NCBI RefSeq assembly: GCF_048544455.1
Contig: NC_133536.1
Location: 195,303,325 to 195,367,324 of the forward strand
Source: Silene latifolia
Taxonomy: Eukaryota; Streptophyta; Magnoliopsida; Caryophyllales; Caryophyllaceae
Length of the DNA stretch: 64,000 nt
Direction: 5' to 3'
The first letter of the stretch is position 1, and each line of letters starts with the position of its first letter. The notes beneath the pieces were generated by a model. That model was not told where the DNA came from. It worked only from the letters and a program-made list of their open reading frames with translations, and ran no database searches. Positions 54,808 through 64,000 of this stretch are shown here, in pieces. The position numbers and the translations under genes were made by a program.

Positions 54808-57129
54808 TATTATATTAAAGCAACAACCATTAGCCTATTCAATCGACATGTGTCATCACCTTCAAATTTGTCACGTGGAGTTTTGCCTATTAATGTGCCA
54901 TGTCGAAAGTCCGAGTCCGCATAATAAAAAAAAAATCAAATAAAAAATCTAGATACATATACACAAAAAGGTAACTACTCAAACAAATAACACGTTTGAT
55001 TTACAAAAAAAATAAAGATTCCTTTGATAACTATTTAATGTCTAGAGAATATGCTTTGATTCCTATTTTAACTCACGTAATAAATTTAATCAAATCATAT
55101 ATTCTACTAAAATCTCCAAAAATATCACGATTAGCAACTAATTCACACTAACTTAAATATCGCCGAAATTCTCTATTAATATTGCCAAAAGCAACTCATA
55201 TAAGTTTAGAATATGTTTTACAGAATATAATATGCTGATTAATTTGAAAATATCCTAAAATAAGGGATTATAATGATCCTAAAAAATGGTTTGTTATTTC
55301 CTAAAGCTCAAGATTATCAAACAAAATTCTCTACAATAATAATAAAATATCACAATATCATAGAGCAAGAAATATCACGCCTGACTTTTAAGAGAAATTG
55401 CGTATTTTTAAGAAATATATGATATAAAAAAATGGCATATTCCTGTTACATAATGGTATGATATGATTTCACCTAAAATCTCGGTCCAAAAAAAAATATA
55501 ACTTCAAGGTTTCTATACACATATAGATACCCACAATTATGATCAACTTCATCACCATTCATCCAAATTACAATTTCCATTCTCACTATTATTACTTAAC
55601 ATTGGCTCAATTGTCACCACTTTTATAATAAGATAAACAACAAGTGGGATGATAGGGGTTATCTACAATGAGACTAATTGAAATAATAAACCCTTATTGG
55701 GAGTCAATTACAAATTGATGGAAACTACTATGATAAAATATAAAATAGATACATATAGGGTATACTATTTAACGGGGCATTAATAGATATGGTTACAATC
55801 TATGATAGTATAGATACAATTGTTATGAAAACACGTACCAAATGAAATAGACATTTTAAGCTACAATTGATAATAAAAGGGATACGAAAATATGCACAAC
55901 AGGGTATGACAAAGTCACAAATACTATCCTACAACCAGTTGTATAGTAGCATTGTACAACCGCCTCAAAGTTGTTGAGCTATTTTACAAGTTATTAAGCA
56001 ATTTTACAAAGTTATTGAGCTTAATAATTATCCTGTTAAGCTCAATAACTTTGTATCATAACTCGATAATTTTGTTAGTAGAACTCGATAACTTTATAAC
56101 AAAGCTCAACTACATTGAATAAGTTGTATATACAACCAGTTGTATAATACATTAACTGTGACAAAGTGGTCTCTTAATCACCTAATAAGAAACCGTCTCT
56201 CTAAAATTGTTCTTTTTGATATTCTAAAAGTGTTGGAGTTTAGAAATGTAGAATGTCATATTAGCATATACGGCTAAATGCAAACCAACTTTATGATTTG
56301 TATGTCAACACCAATTTTAAGTGTGGTTGTATATATTTCATTTATTTATACCTTTTTATATTCTTTTATAAAATAAATTAATCAAAGACAAATAAATAAT
56401 TGTAACGTAGAGATTACAAAATTTGAAGGGGAGGAAATGTTTGGACTACAAAAGTGGCATTTATATGTTCAGGATAGCATTAAAAATCACTCATGGGGTC
56501 GGCCGGTATGGTTGTTATGTTAGAGGTACGATGAGGGCGTATGGGCTGATTGAGGCAAGAGGGAGTTGGGTAATTGGAGGAGGTGAGATATAAATTGCAG
56601 GGCGGTGGTTAGTTGTGGGACGCTGCTGAGATACGGGTTGGGAGGGGTGTCGTGGTCTAAGATGTTGGGTGCGGTCACCACTGCGGTGAAGGCTCTGTTG
56701 TTGGTGAGTGTCGAGGGTTAGTGATGACGAACACTGCTTCATACGTCCAGACGATGGTGGATGGGGGAGAAAATGAGAGAAAAGGTAGAGAATTGAGATA
56801 ATAGCAAACAAGAGGGGGTAATATAACAAAAATCGTAAAATAATGCGTAAAATAAAATGTATATTGCATAAATAAAAGAAGTTATGAAATCTAAAATAAT
56901 TTTATATCCACTTTTCAGATTTACCTCTCATAAGTTAAAAATTCGAGGAGAAAAAAAAAAGCGGAGTATTTCGAATAAAATTAAGCAACTAGATTTATCA
57001 TAAGTGTATAGGTAGACAAAGTAAGATTTTATAAAACTTTGTAATCTACTAAATTTCAAAAAATAAATAATTTTTTACTATTAATAACTTTTAGTTACCA
57101 CCCGTGCAGTGCACGGGTCCAAAAACTAG
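54808..57129 (+). mobile_element. Helitron H2, non-autonomous, abutting H1
   Basis: Starts TATTATATTAAAGCAACAACC directly after the CTAG of H1 and ends with CCCGTGCAGTGCACGGG (57101-57117) + TCCAAAAACTAG. The 3' 600 bp align with H1, including the GTTGGGTGYGGTCACCAC region. No Rep/helicase frame. It contains an inverted-repeat unit near 55930-56160. Confidence 0.85.
55930..56160. repeat. Inverted-repeat unit (MITE-like) inside Helitron H2
   Basis: TACAACCAGTTGTATA occurs near both ends (about 55931 and 56137). ACAAAGTTATTGAGCTTA (56006-56023) faces TAAGCTCAATAACTTTGT (56037-56054), giving an 18-bp stem with a short loop. GTTATTGAGC/CTCGATAACTT-like units repeat around it. Confidence 0.6.
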
Positions 57130-57292
57130 TGTTCTAATTAATTTGTTATTGCAAATTTTGGATTATACCTGTGCAAACACTAGTTTCCTTTATTAGGAAT
57201 TCCAAAAACAAATAATTAATTGTTACAACTCAAACACTCCCTAAATAGTTACTACTTTAAAAACATACTTTCTTATTTCAAAGTTAAATAAT

Positions 57293-58474
57293 TTAAAATT
57301 GAGGAATAAACAAAGTTGGCGGGCAGATTAATGAGCGTGTATCATCACCTTCGTAAAATTCGCGTATTTCACCTTTGTTGATGTCGAAAACACCCATGTC
57401 ATGTCCACCAAACTCTTTTGGCAAATTCCAAAACACATTTTCATCGTCGGTAAAATATATACAATTTTCTTGTAAACATTTACCCGATGAAATGGACATT
57501 GAAGAATTGCACCCTAATAACAATGCCACACCACTTAATTCTTGGATTTCTTCCCAAAGCTTTTTGGTAGGATTGAGTTTGTATACCTCAAAACAATGGG
57601 TTTGGTAAACAATGTCTAAATCATACTCTTGCCCCTCGTCATCTCCCACCTCCTCCTTGAATCGTATCACCATGATGAGTTCACCACCTGATTCAACCAA
57701 ATATACTTTGTTGAACATGTAGCTTAACTCCTCTCCTAAAATATGAGGCTGACTTGGTGAATAATCCATTTGTTTCACAAATTCTAGATTGAAAAATTCC
57801 TTAGCATTCCAAGACACAAGTCTTCCATTATGGTACAAAACAAATACACGATCATCCATCACCGCAACATCAACTGCTTTATCGTCGGTGAGTATCAATG
57901 TCCATGATTGATCTCCAGGCCGAGCCACGGCTAAGCATCCGGATGAACAAAATGCCACTATAACGAAATCACGACGACAACTTTGAGACGCTTTGAGTAC
58001 AACCATCTTACTTACAAAAATTCTCAAACACCAAGTAACGTACTCATCTCTTGTTTTGTGGTATTCTGGATCATACTCATCTAGGCTTGGGATGTTTTCG
58101 AAAGATGGGAAAGGAATATGAACCTTGGAGACTGGATTAAACAATTTAACATTTAGACGACGGTCAATCATTGCAACCCAACCATAAGCTGAACCACAAC
58201 ACCTTGTTTCAAACGTCTCCGGGAGAGTCAACTGGTAACGCTTATTATTCTTAAGATTGAAGATCTTTCGAAGACAATTTGGATTTTGTTTATTGTTTTC
58301 GGCTAGTAAAAGCCATGGCGTTGGTATAGCCCTCCAGTCGTTCTTTATTGAGGACGCAACATGATTCCACCACCGACATACTAAAGAAAAGTAAATAAAA
58401 TCTTCAATAGTTTCCAATTTCATTGATATGGCCGCAAGAAGATCAAGAGGCATCGCAGACCAATCTCTAGCCAT
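57293..58474 (-). CDS. F-box/DUF295 (KIB1-4, SKIP23-like) protein, 393 aa, intact
   Basis: ATG at 58474 directly follows a splice acceptor and opens the F-box (WSAMPLDLLAAISMKLETIE to WWNHVAS, residues about 5-41), which in this family binds SKP1 of an SCF ubiquitin ligase. The PTPWLLLAENN segment precedes a DUF295/KIB1-4 beta-propeller (residues about 75-375), the putative substrate-binding part, with GSAYGWVAMIDRRLNVKLFN, DDRVFVLYHNGRLVSWNAKE and the family's closing motif CIYFTDDENVFWNL...GGHDMGVFD (from residue 338). The length fits the family. No stop or shift is seen, and the coding exon is single. It belongs to a minus-strand tandem array and has a near relative at 60463. Substrate and biological role cannot be told from sequence. 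Helitron H2 ends 163 bp beyond its stop codon. Confidence 0.93.
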   Translation of the reverse strand: MARDWSAMPLDLLAAISMKLETIEDFIYFSLVCRWWNHVASSIKNDWRAIPTPWLLLAENNKQNPNCLRKIFNLKNNKRYQLTLPETFETRCCGSAYGWVAMIDRRLNVKLFNPVSKVHIPFPSFENIPSLDEYDPEYHKTRDEYVTWCLRIFVSKMVVLKASQSCRRDFVIVAFCSSGCLAVARPGDQSWTLILTDDKAVDVAVMDDRVFVLYHNGRLVSWNAKEFFNLEFVKQMDYSPSQPHILGEELSYMFNKVYLVESGGELIMVIRFKEEVGDDEGQEYDLDIVYQTHCFEVYKLNPTKKLWEEIQELSGVALLLGCNSSMSISSGKCLQENCIYFTDDENVFWNLPKEFGGHDMGVFDINKGEIREFYEGDDTRSLICPPTLFIPQF

Positions 58475-58766
58475 CTGCTAACAAAAGTAAACAGGATTTG
58501 CATTACGAAAGGTATTTATATACAGTATATTATACTAGAGGTAGACAATTAAGTTGATCCACTATGATTATGGAAAGTAGACACAAGGGTGCAAAGTGTG
58601 TACAAGGGAACTAATACAATTTGTACGGAATACGGAGAACGCAAAAGGGAAAGGGAGTACTAAAAGTTTTGTTGATAATGGTACATCCATCGCAAAACGT
58701 ATCAGATAAAGCCGATTATTAACAAACACAAAAAAGATCGAGACAATAATAGGTACTTTAGCAAAC
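58475..58766 (-). other. 5'UTR intron of the 393-aa F-box gene
   Basis: Minus-strand donor CTTCAG|GTTTGC at 58766 and acceptor GTTAGCAG|ATG at 58475. Upstream (about 58840-58870) AACAAATAAAATAAAA and ATATTATATTAC are TATA-like. The layout is shared with the relatives. Confidence 0.65.
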
Positions 58767-60159
58767 CTGAAGATGTTGAAGAAGCTCTTCTAAAGTATAG
58801 GCAATCAAGTTGTATGTACAACAAAGTCTTTCGTGTTTTTATTTTATTTGTTATTAGTAATATAATATGTAGTTTTTGTTAGATTTGATTATCTATTCAT
58901 ACGGGGGTTTTAGGTTAGAAATGGAGTCAAATTTATTTTGCTTGTTATGATTTCCTTAGCTTGTTTCTTTAGGAAACATGATTTCCTTGTTTGTTTAGGG
59001 ATAGAGATTTAGAAATATGCGGAATTAAAATTTGGAAGTTGAACACCTTACCAAATCATGTGTGTTTGTTGTGTCTAACTGTCTTGTGTGTTCAACAACC
59101 AATACTGTGTTTTTTTGGGTTATTATTTAGGAGTATTTGTACAGAGTAGCTAATACTTGGATTTAGTACATGTGGTGGAGTTTGGTTCAAGTCATTTTGA
59201 ATTTGGTGAATTTTGGGTTATATTCCTGGGACGGAGCCAGAATTTAAAAGTATGCCGGGCTATATTTTGAAACTATAAAGATATTTTGTTTATTCAAAAT
59301 TGTCCAATTAATACTTATAACTAATGAGCCGAAAATGATAATGTAAGGAGTACTTTCGATTGACGAGAATCTTTTTGTTTCAGACAACCATTTATAACCA
59401 CAAAGTATATACTAAAAGAAAAGTGGAATATCTATGTGAAAGTCCAAAAAAATGGAAATTTGGAACATTTTAAAAAAAGTAGAGTATTTTTTTGTAAAAA
59501 TTTAAAACAACGATTCCGAAAATTTCATATGAAGCAATGAAGGAAGGAGAGCGGATTCCCTGTCCCATTTTGTATCGCACTATACTCAACTTGTGATATA
59601 TCATTAGTTTAAGAGAATTTGCTATCAATCTTATCAAATGAATGATGATGTGTCGGGTGTATCAATTTAGTCCACTGTAACTTTATTTATTATACTTTTG
59701 GGAGAAAAAGAAGACACGTTAAGGGTCTTGAGCTTGCACCAATTGCAATTGGATTTGTTCTTTTAGAACCCATCCAACCAGCTGTGCTATAATGGGTTAA
59801 ACATTTTAGGTCGAGTTCGGGTTGGGCGGTCATTTTCGGGTCAACTCTTATCATTTTATATGAATAATAATTAGGGTGCAATAATAAACATTGGAGTCAG
59901 GTATTATAATGGTTCGGGGGTCAATTCGGGTTCGGGTCAAATTCAGGTGTCCAATTGGGTTATTCGGGTTCTTAAACTAAAAAAAGATGAACTTGCCACG
60001 TAAAAACTCCCAAAATGGTTAATTTAATCGGTTCTTTTTCTCTTGTATTTCAATTTTATTGCAATACAAAATTTGTTGCTCAACGTATCAAATTTCCTTT
60101 GTAAAGAATTCCAAAAACGAATAATTAATCGTTATAACCAGACACTTCCGAAACAAATA
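58767..60159. other. Intergenic, no gene
   Basis: 58767-59060 matches the upstream DNA of pseudogene 1. CTGGGACGGAGCCAG near 59226 looks like the end of a degraded element. 59810-59960 has repeated GGGTTCGGGTCAA-type motifs. 60100-60159 is the 3' flank of the next gene. No coding frame is supported. Confidence 0.55.
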
Positions 60160-60418
60160 CTTCCTCCATTCAACTCCACTCTACCACTTTCTTTTTTTCA
60201 CGTTTGTCAACGCATGTTTTACGCGCTAAATATCGTTAGCTACGTATTTGTAAAAATTATAAAAGTTAAATATTTTTAAGGTACTCGTAAAGACGAATCA
60301 AACAAGATCTCACATGAATATATATTCACTTACGTATCGAGAGAAAATTGAAATTGAATACACTCTTGTGAATAGTGTACAAAAATGATATTGGTAGAGT
60401 GGAGTTGAATGGAGGAAG
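60160..60418. mobile_element. Stowaway-like MITE (259 bp) beyond the 396-aa gene
   Basis: CTTCCTCCATTCAACTCCAC and its exact reverse complement form terminal inverted repeats of at least 27 bp, with TA at 60158-60159 and 60419-60420. It sits 44 bp beyond the stop codon of the F-box gene and is absent at the paralogs, so it inserted after the duplication. Confidence 0.93.
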
Positions 60419-60462
60419 TACTACTTAAATAACATACTTTCTTACTTCAAAAGTTGAATAGT

Positions 60463-61653
60463 TTAAAGTTGAGGAATAAACCAAGTCGGTGGGGAGATTA
60501 AGGAGCGCGTATCATCACCTTCATAAAATTCGTCTATTTCACCTGTCTTGATGTTGAAAACACCCATGTCATGTCCACCAAACTCTTTTGGCTTATGCCA
60601 AAACTCATTTTCATCATCGGTAAAATATATACAACTTTCTTGCAAATATTTACCCGATGAAACACACATAGAAGAATTGCAGCCTACTAACAATGTGAGA
60701 CCACACAATTCTTCTATTTCTTCCCAAAGCTTGTTGGTAGGATTGAGTTTGAATACCTCAAAAAAATAGGTTCGATAAACAATGTCTAAATCATAATGTT
60801 CCCCCTTCTCATCTCCCACCTCCTCCTTGTATCGTATCACCATGATGAGTTCACTACCGGATTGAACAAGATATTCTTTGTTGAACGCGTAGTTCAACTC
60901 CTTTCCTAAAATATGAGGTTGTCTTGGTGAATAATCGATTTGTTTCATGAACTCCATATTGAAAAATTCCTCGGCATTCCAATACACAAGTCTTCCATCA
61001 CGGAACAAAGCAAATACATGATCATCCATCGCCACCACATCAACCATTTCATAATCTGCTTTATCAGTGAGTATCAACGTCCATGATGGATCGCCAGGAC
61101 GAGCTACAGCTACACACGCAGACACACAAATTGCCACAATAACGAACTCATGATGACAACTTTGAGACGCTCTAAGAACAATAATCTTTGTTACAAAACC
61201 TTGCAAACACCATGTACTGTACTCATCTCTTGAATCGAAGCATTCAGGATCGTAGCTCATAACGTCTGAGATGTTTTCGAAAGACGGGAAAGGAATATGA
61301 GCCTTGGATACGGGATTAAACAACTTAACATTTAGATGACGGTCAATCATAGCAACCCAACCATAAACTGAACCCGAACACCTTGTTTCAAACGTCTCCG
61401 GGAGAGTCAACTTGTAACACTTATTATTCATAAGATTGAAGATCTTGCGAAGACTATTTGGATTTTCTTTATTGTTTTCGGCTAATAAAAGCCATGGCGT
61501 TGGTATAGCTCTCCACTCTGTCTTTATCGAAGACGCAGCATGATTCCACCAACGACAAACCAAAGAAAAGTAAATAAAATCTTCAATAGTTTCCAACTTC
61601 ATTGATATGGCCCCAAGAAGATCAAGAGGCATCGTACACCAATCTCCGGCCAT
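60463..61653 (-). CDS. F-box/DUF295 (KIB1-4, SKIP23-like) protein, 396 aa, intact
   Basis: ATG at 61653 follows a splice acceptor. F-box at residues about 5-41 (WCTMPLDLLGAISMKLETIE, VCRWWNHAASS), linker PTPWLLLAENNKENPN, then a DUF295 propeller: GSVYGWVAMIDRHLNVKLFN, VDVVAMDDHVFALFRDGRLV, YSPRQPHILGKELNYAFNKE and the terminal CIYFTDDENEFWHK...GGHDMGVFN, ending FIPQL. No disabling change is seen. It would serve as an SCF substrate adaptor; the substrate is unknown. Its middle and 3' parts are very close to pseudogene 1 (for example the ELIMVIRYKEEV region), and its 5' part is closer to the gene at 57293 than to pseudogene 2. An MITE lies just beyond the stop. Confidence 0.93.
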   Translation of the reverse strand: MAGDWCTMPLDLLGAISMKLETIEDFIYFSLVCRWWNHAASSIKTEWRAIPTPWLLLAENNKENPNSLRKIFNLMNNKCYKLTLPETFETRCSGSVYGWVAMIDRHLNVKLFNPVSKAHIPFPSFENISDVMSYDPECFDSRDEYSTWCLQGFVTKIIVLRASQSCHHEFVIVAICVSACVAVARPGDPSWTLILTDKADYEMVDVVAMDDHVFALFRDGRLVYWNAEEFFNMEFMKQIDYSPRQPHILGKELNYAFNKEYLVQSGSELIMVIRYKEEVGDEKGEHYDLDIVYRTYFFEVFKLNPTNKLWEEIEELCGLTLLVGCNSSMCVSSGKYLQESCIYFTDDENEFWHKPKEFGGHDMGVFNIKTGEIDEFYEGDDTRSLISPPTWFIPQL

Positions 61654-61781
61654 CTGCTAACAAAAGTAAACAGGATTTGCATTACGAAAGCCGATTAACA
61701 GCAACGACAACGATAATATAATAATAAGTAGGAAGAATAATACAGCAAGAATGCCAACAAAAGCAGCATAAAGGGAAATAC
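61654..61781 (-). other. 5'UTR intron of the 396-aa F-box gene
   Basis: Minus-strand donor CTTCAG|GTATTT at 61781 and acceptor GTTAGCAG|ATG at 61654, giving 128 bp, shorter than in the relatives (270-292 bp). Confidence 0.65.
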
Positions 61782-62248
61782 CTGAAGACGTTATTCGAGA
61801 AGCTTTACTGTGTGAGGTATGGCAATCGAGTAGAGATGTTGATGGTGTTGTATGTTTAACAACGTTAGATTTGATTATCTATTTGACTATTTGAATATAG
61901 GGGTCTAAGCTTTTAGGTTAGAAATCGAGTCAAATTTATTTTCCTTAAAACTCATATTTTGATTTCCTTTTTTCTTTAGGAAACATGATATTTCTACCCT
62001 TAATATTTGCTAAATCAAATAGTTAAAGATAGGAATGTTTCTCGGCGGCTTTGTCTCCTTGTCATTTTTCAGATAATAAATGCCATAAGCTTATGAAAAA
62101 TAGAGAAATAGGGAAGCCACTAACTTCCTTAGCGGCTTTAGTGGTTATTCATTTCTAGAATAGGCTGTCATCAGTGTTTGAAGGTGACGGTTTTTGAAAA
62201 AAAAAATGAATAGTAAAGCCGCTAGGTTTCTTAGCGGCTTACTATTCA

Positions 62249-62279
<31 letters not shown>

Positions 62280-62645
62280 TTAAGCCGCTAGTAAGAAACT
62301 TAGCGGCTAAGCGGCTTACCATCAAAACTGAAAAAAAAAATAAAAACTGAGACGTGGACACCATTGCACAAAATAGTTTCAAACCAACCCCAATCCCCTA
62401 ATTATTTTGCTAATAAACACCAATTTGCCAAAAAATTATAAAGATAGAGGCTCTTTTTGGCAAACACCAGAAACAGATTTATGATAGCGGATAACGTTAG
62501 CAGAATACGGTTAACAGATTTCAGTAGCATGTTTGACTATAAAAAAAAATCAATAGAATTATAAAAAATGTTTGGTAATTAGCAGATTTTAAAATAATTA
62601 GAATGGTTTCATAAATAAAATGAATTAGTATTGGTGCCGGCTTCG
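61782..62645. other. Upstream DNA of the 396-aa gene with AGCCGCTAAG hairpins
   Basis: Promoter-side DNA; no coding frame. GAATAGTAAAGCCGCT-AGGTTTCTT-AGCGGCTTACTATTC (about 62208-62248) is a stem of 15 or more pairs. AAGCCGCT...AGCGGCTT (62282-62310) is a second, and TTAGCGGCTTT occurs again at about 62130. Long A/T runs lie between. A weaker related stretch is at 50230. Confidence 0.55.
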
Positions 62646-62740
62646 CCATGATGTTCCAATATACAAAGGATGCATCATTGTACAAAGCAACTACATAACC
62701 ATCCTAATACCTATATCTTGCTTCAAACTGTTTTTGTCAT
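62646..62740 (-). pseudogene. Internal fragment of a DUF295 gene
   Basis: The + strand reads GTTCCAATATACAAAGGATGCATCATTGTACAAAGC in form, matching 63458-63535 within the partial gene at the right edge (the DGYVFALYNDASLVYWN region) with several changes. It is a displaced duplicate about 800 bp from its source, beyond the 3' end of that gene. Confidence 0.75.
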
Positions 62741-62945
62741 TACTAAATTTGAGCAGGTTAGTAAACCGTTAGGCAAACAATTTGCAGGCAGTAATATCTT
62801 GGGGTACAACAAGTATCGCAAAACATTACGACTACACCAGAAGCTTAAAATAAAGAAACAAATAACAACAATTAATGCCTTCCAGAACGACCTGGTCGTC
62901 TACATTGCTACTACGAAAAAGTTCAAATTTGTGAATAAAAATAAT

Positions 62946-64000
62946 TTAAAGTTGAGGAATCAACCAGGTTGATCGACAATATACAGCGCGGATATCATCA
63001 CCTTCATAAAATTGCCGTATTTCATCACATTTGGGGTCATAAACACCCATATCATGTCCACCAAGCCCTCTCACAAATTTAGAGAGCACATATTCATCAT
63101 CGGTGAAATATATAGAGTTAGGTTCCAAAAATTTGGCCGAAACGGACATAGTTGTATTACCACCTACAAACAATGTAGCATAATCTTCAATTTCTTCCCA
63201 TCTTCTGTTTTTAAGATCAAGTCTATAGACCGAAAAACTAAATGTTTCATAAACAATGTCATAATTGTAATCAGTCTCATCATCTGAATTCGTCACTTCT
63301 CCCTTGAATCGTAATACCATAAGGAGATCACACCCTGATTGTACCAAATATAGTGTTCCCAACCCACTTTTGAACTCCTCGAACATTTCAAATTTACTTA
63401 AAGAATAATCCATTGGCTTTACAAACTCATGACCTTGGAAGTCCTCGATATTCCAATATACAAGCGATGCATCATTGTATAAAGCAAATACATAACCATC
63501 CATCGCCACGACATCAAACATCCAACTACCTAAATCTTGGTTGACAAATACTGATGTCCATGATTTATCCCCTTGTTTAGCAAAAACTAGGTGGTCGAAA
63601 TGACCATAAATTACCACAATAACAAACTCATTCTCAGACACTTTGAGCACAATGAGCCTCTTCAAAAACGCCCTCAAAATCCAATTAATATAATTTTCTT
63701 CACTCTCATGATGGTTTTTATCATAAGGGCGTCCATCTAGGATGGCTTCCGCAGATGGGAAATGAATTTCAGCCTTAGTGATTGGATTGAGCAAGCGTAC
63801 ATTGAGTTTACGGTCAACCATTGCAAGCCAACCATAGTCTGAACCCCAACACCTTGCTCCAAGAGTCTCGGGGAGATTCAATTTGTAACATTTATTATTA
63901 CTAGGATTAAAGATCTTCCTAACACAATCTGGATTATTGCTAGTGTTTTCAGCTAGTAAAAGCCATGGCATTCGTATGGGCTTCCACTGGTCCTTTATTA
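62946..64000 (-). CDS. F-box/DUF295 protein, partial (5' end outside window)
   Basis: The frame is open from the right edge (IKDQWKPIRMPWLLLAEN at 63938-63991) to the stop at 62946. It carries ARCWGSDYGWLAMVDRKLNV, VAMDGYVFALYNDASLVYWN, the closing motif SIYFTDDEYVLSKF...GGHDMGVYD and FIPQL-like LIPQL. About 350 residues are visible; the F-box and start codon lie beyond the window. No break is seen, so it may be functional. It is more distant from the 57293 and 60463 genes than those are from each other, and closer to pseudogene 2 and to the relic at 40120. Confidence 0.88.
   Translation of the reverse strand, partial: IKDQWKPIRMPWLLLAENTSNNPDCVRKIFNPSNNKCYKLNLPETLGARCWGSDYGWLAMVDRKLNVRLLNPITKAEIHFPSAEAILDGRPYDKNHHESEENYINWILRAFLKRLIVLKVSENEFVIVVIYGHFDHLVFAKQGDKSWTSVFVNQDLGSWMFDVVAMDGYVFALYNDASLVYWNIEDFQGHEFVKPMDYSLSKFEMFEEFKSGLGTLYLVQSGCDLLMVLRFKGEVTNSDDETDYNYDIVYETFSFSVYRLDLKNRRWEEIEDYATLFVGGNTTMSVSAKFLEPNSIYFTDDEYVLSKFVRGLGGHDMGVYDPKCDEIRQFYEGDDIRAVYCRSTWLIPQL

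Noticed and set aside
56515-56829. 104-codon minus-strand frame in Helitron H2
   Set aside because: Its counterpart in H1 is not open, and it is rich in Pro, Gln and Ser from biased composition.

Overview
This is plant nuclear DNA, most likely from a eudicot. The evidence is plant transposon families throughout (CACTA/TNP2, Athila and Tekay-like Ty3/gypsy, a plant LINE, Helitrons ending in CTAG, Stowaway, hAT and Mutator MITEs) and a cluster of F-box/DUF295 (KIB1-4, SKIP23-like) genes with 5'UTR introns. The species cannot be named from sequence alone. The LTRs rich in TACTCGATCGAGTA make me think of Caryophyllales, but that is only an impression.

Layout. 1-7708: a decayed CACTA transposon on the minus strand (TNP2 transposase, then a second gene running off the left edge), with a 1.8-kb TIR element (395-2209) inserted in a TA microsatellite in its second gene. 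8481-13065: element A, a damaged LTR element with almost no coding content and a strongly C-poor interior. 13340-33156: element B, an Athila-type gypsy element (TSD TTAGG) with broken gag, pol and env-like frames. Element C (21650-29412, TSD CATGC) is nested inside the env-like frame of B. It has Tekay-like LTRs and no reverse transcriptase, and its only frame is an ATHILA-like ORF. 33157-40119: old repeats and a minus-strand LINE remnant broken by a MITE and by a solo LTR (D, 35715-38444) that itself holds a Mutator-type element (36923-38275, 9-bp TSD).

40120-64000: a tandem array of F-box/DUF295 genes, all on the minus strand: a C-terminal relic, two pseudogenes, two intact genes (393 and 396 aa) and one gene cut by the right edge. 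These are the only likely functional host genes. They would act as substrate adaptors of SCF ubiquitin ligases. A very young non-autonomous gag-protease LTR element (E, 44064-49786; LTRs differ at about 3 of 1016 positions) sits 20 bp upstream of the start codon of one pseudogene and is itself split by a solo LTR (F, 45929-47265, TSD GTTTT). Between the genes lie a Stowaway MITE containing a hAT element, two abutting Helitrons and another Stowaway MITE.

The most interesting signals are not genes. (1) Palindromic 14-mers in the LTRs of A, C, D and F are phased at about 19-21 bp in a conserved doublet-plus-array layout, and C carries two more such arrays internally. (2) A block of hairpins inside the same LTRs keeps its pairing while the stems change. 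(3) Element B has three tandem hairpins with the same AAAA-CCC-GAAA-GGG core but different, internally complementary outer stems. (4) Two unrelated retroelement lineages share a GGGA-loop hairpin near the polypurine tract. (5) Element C combines Tekay-like ends with an ATHILA-like frame.
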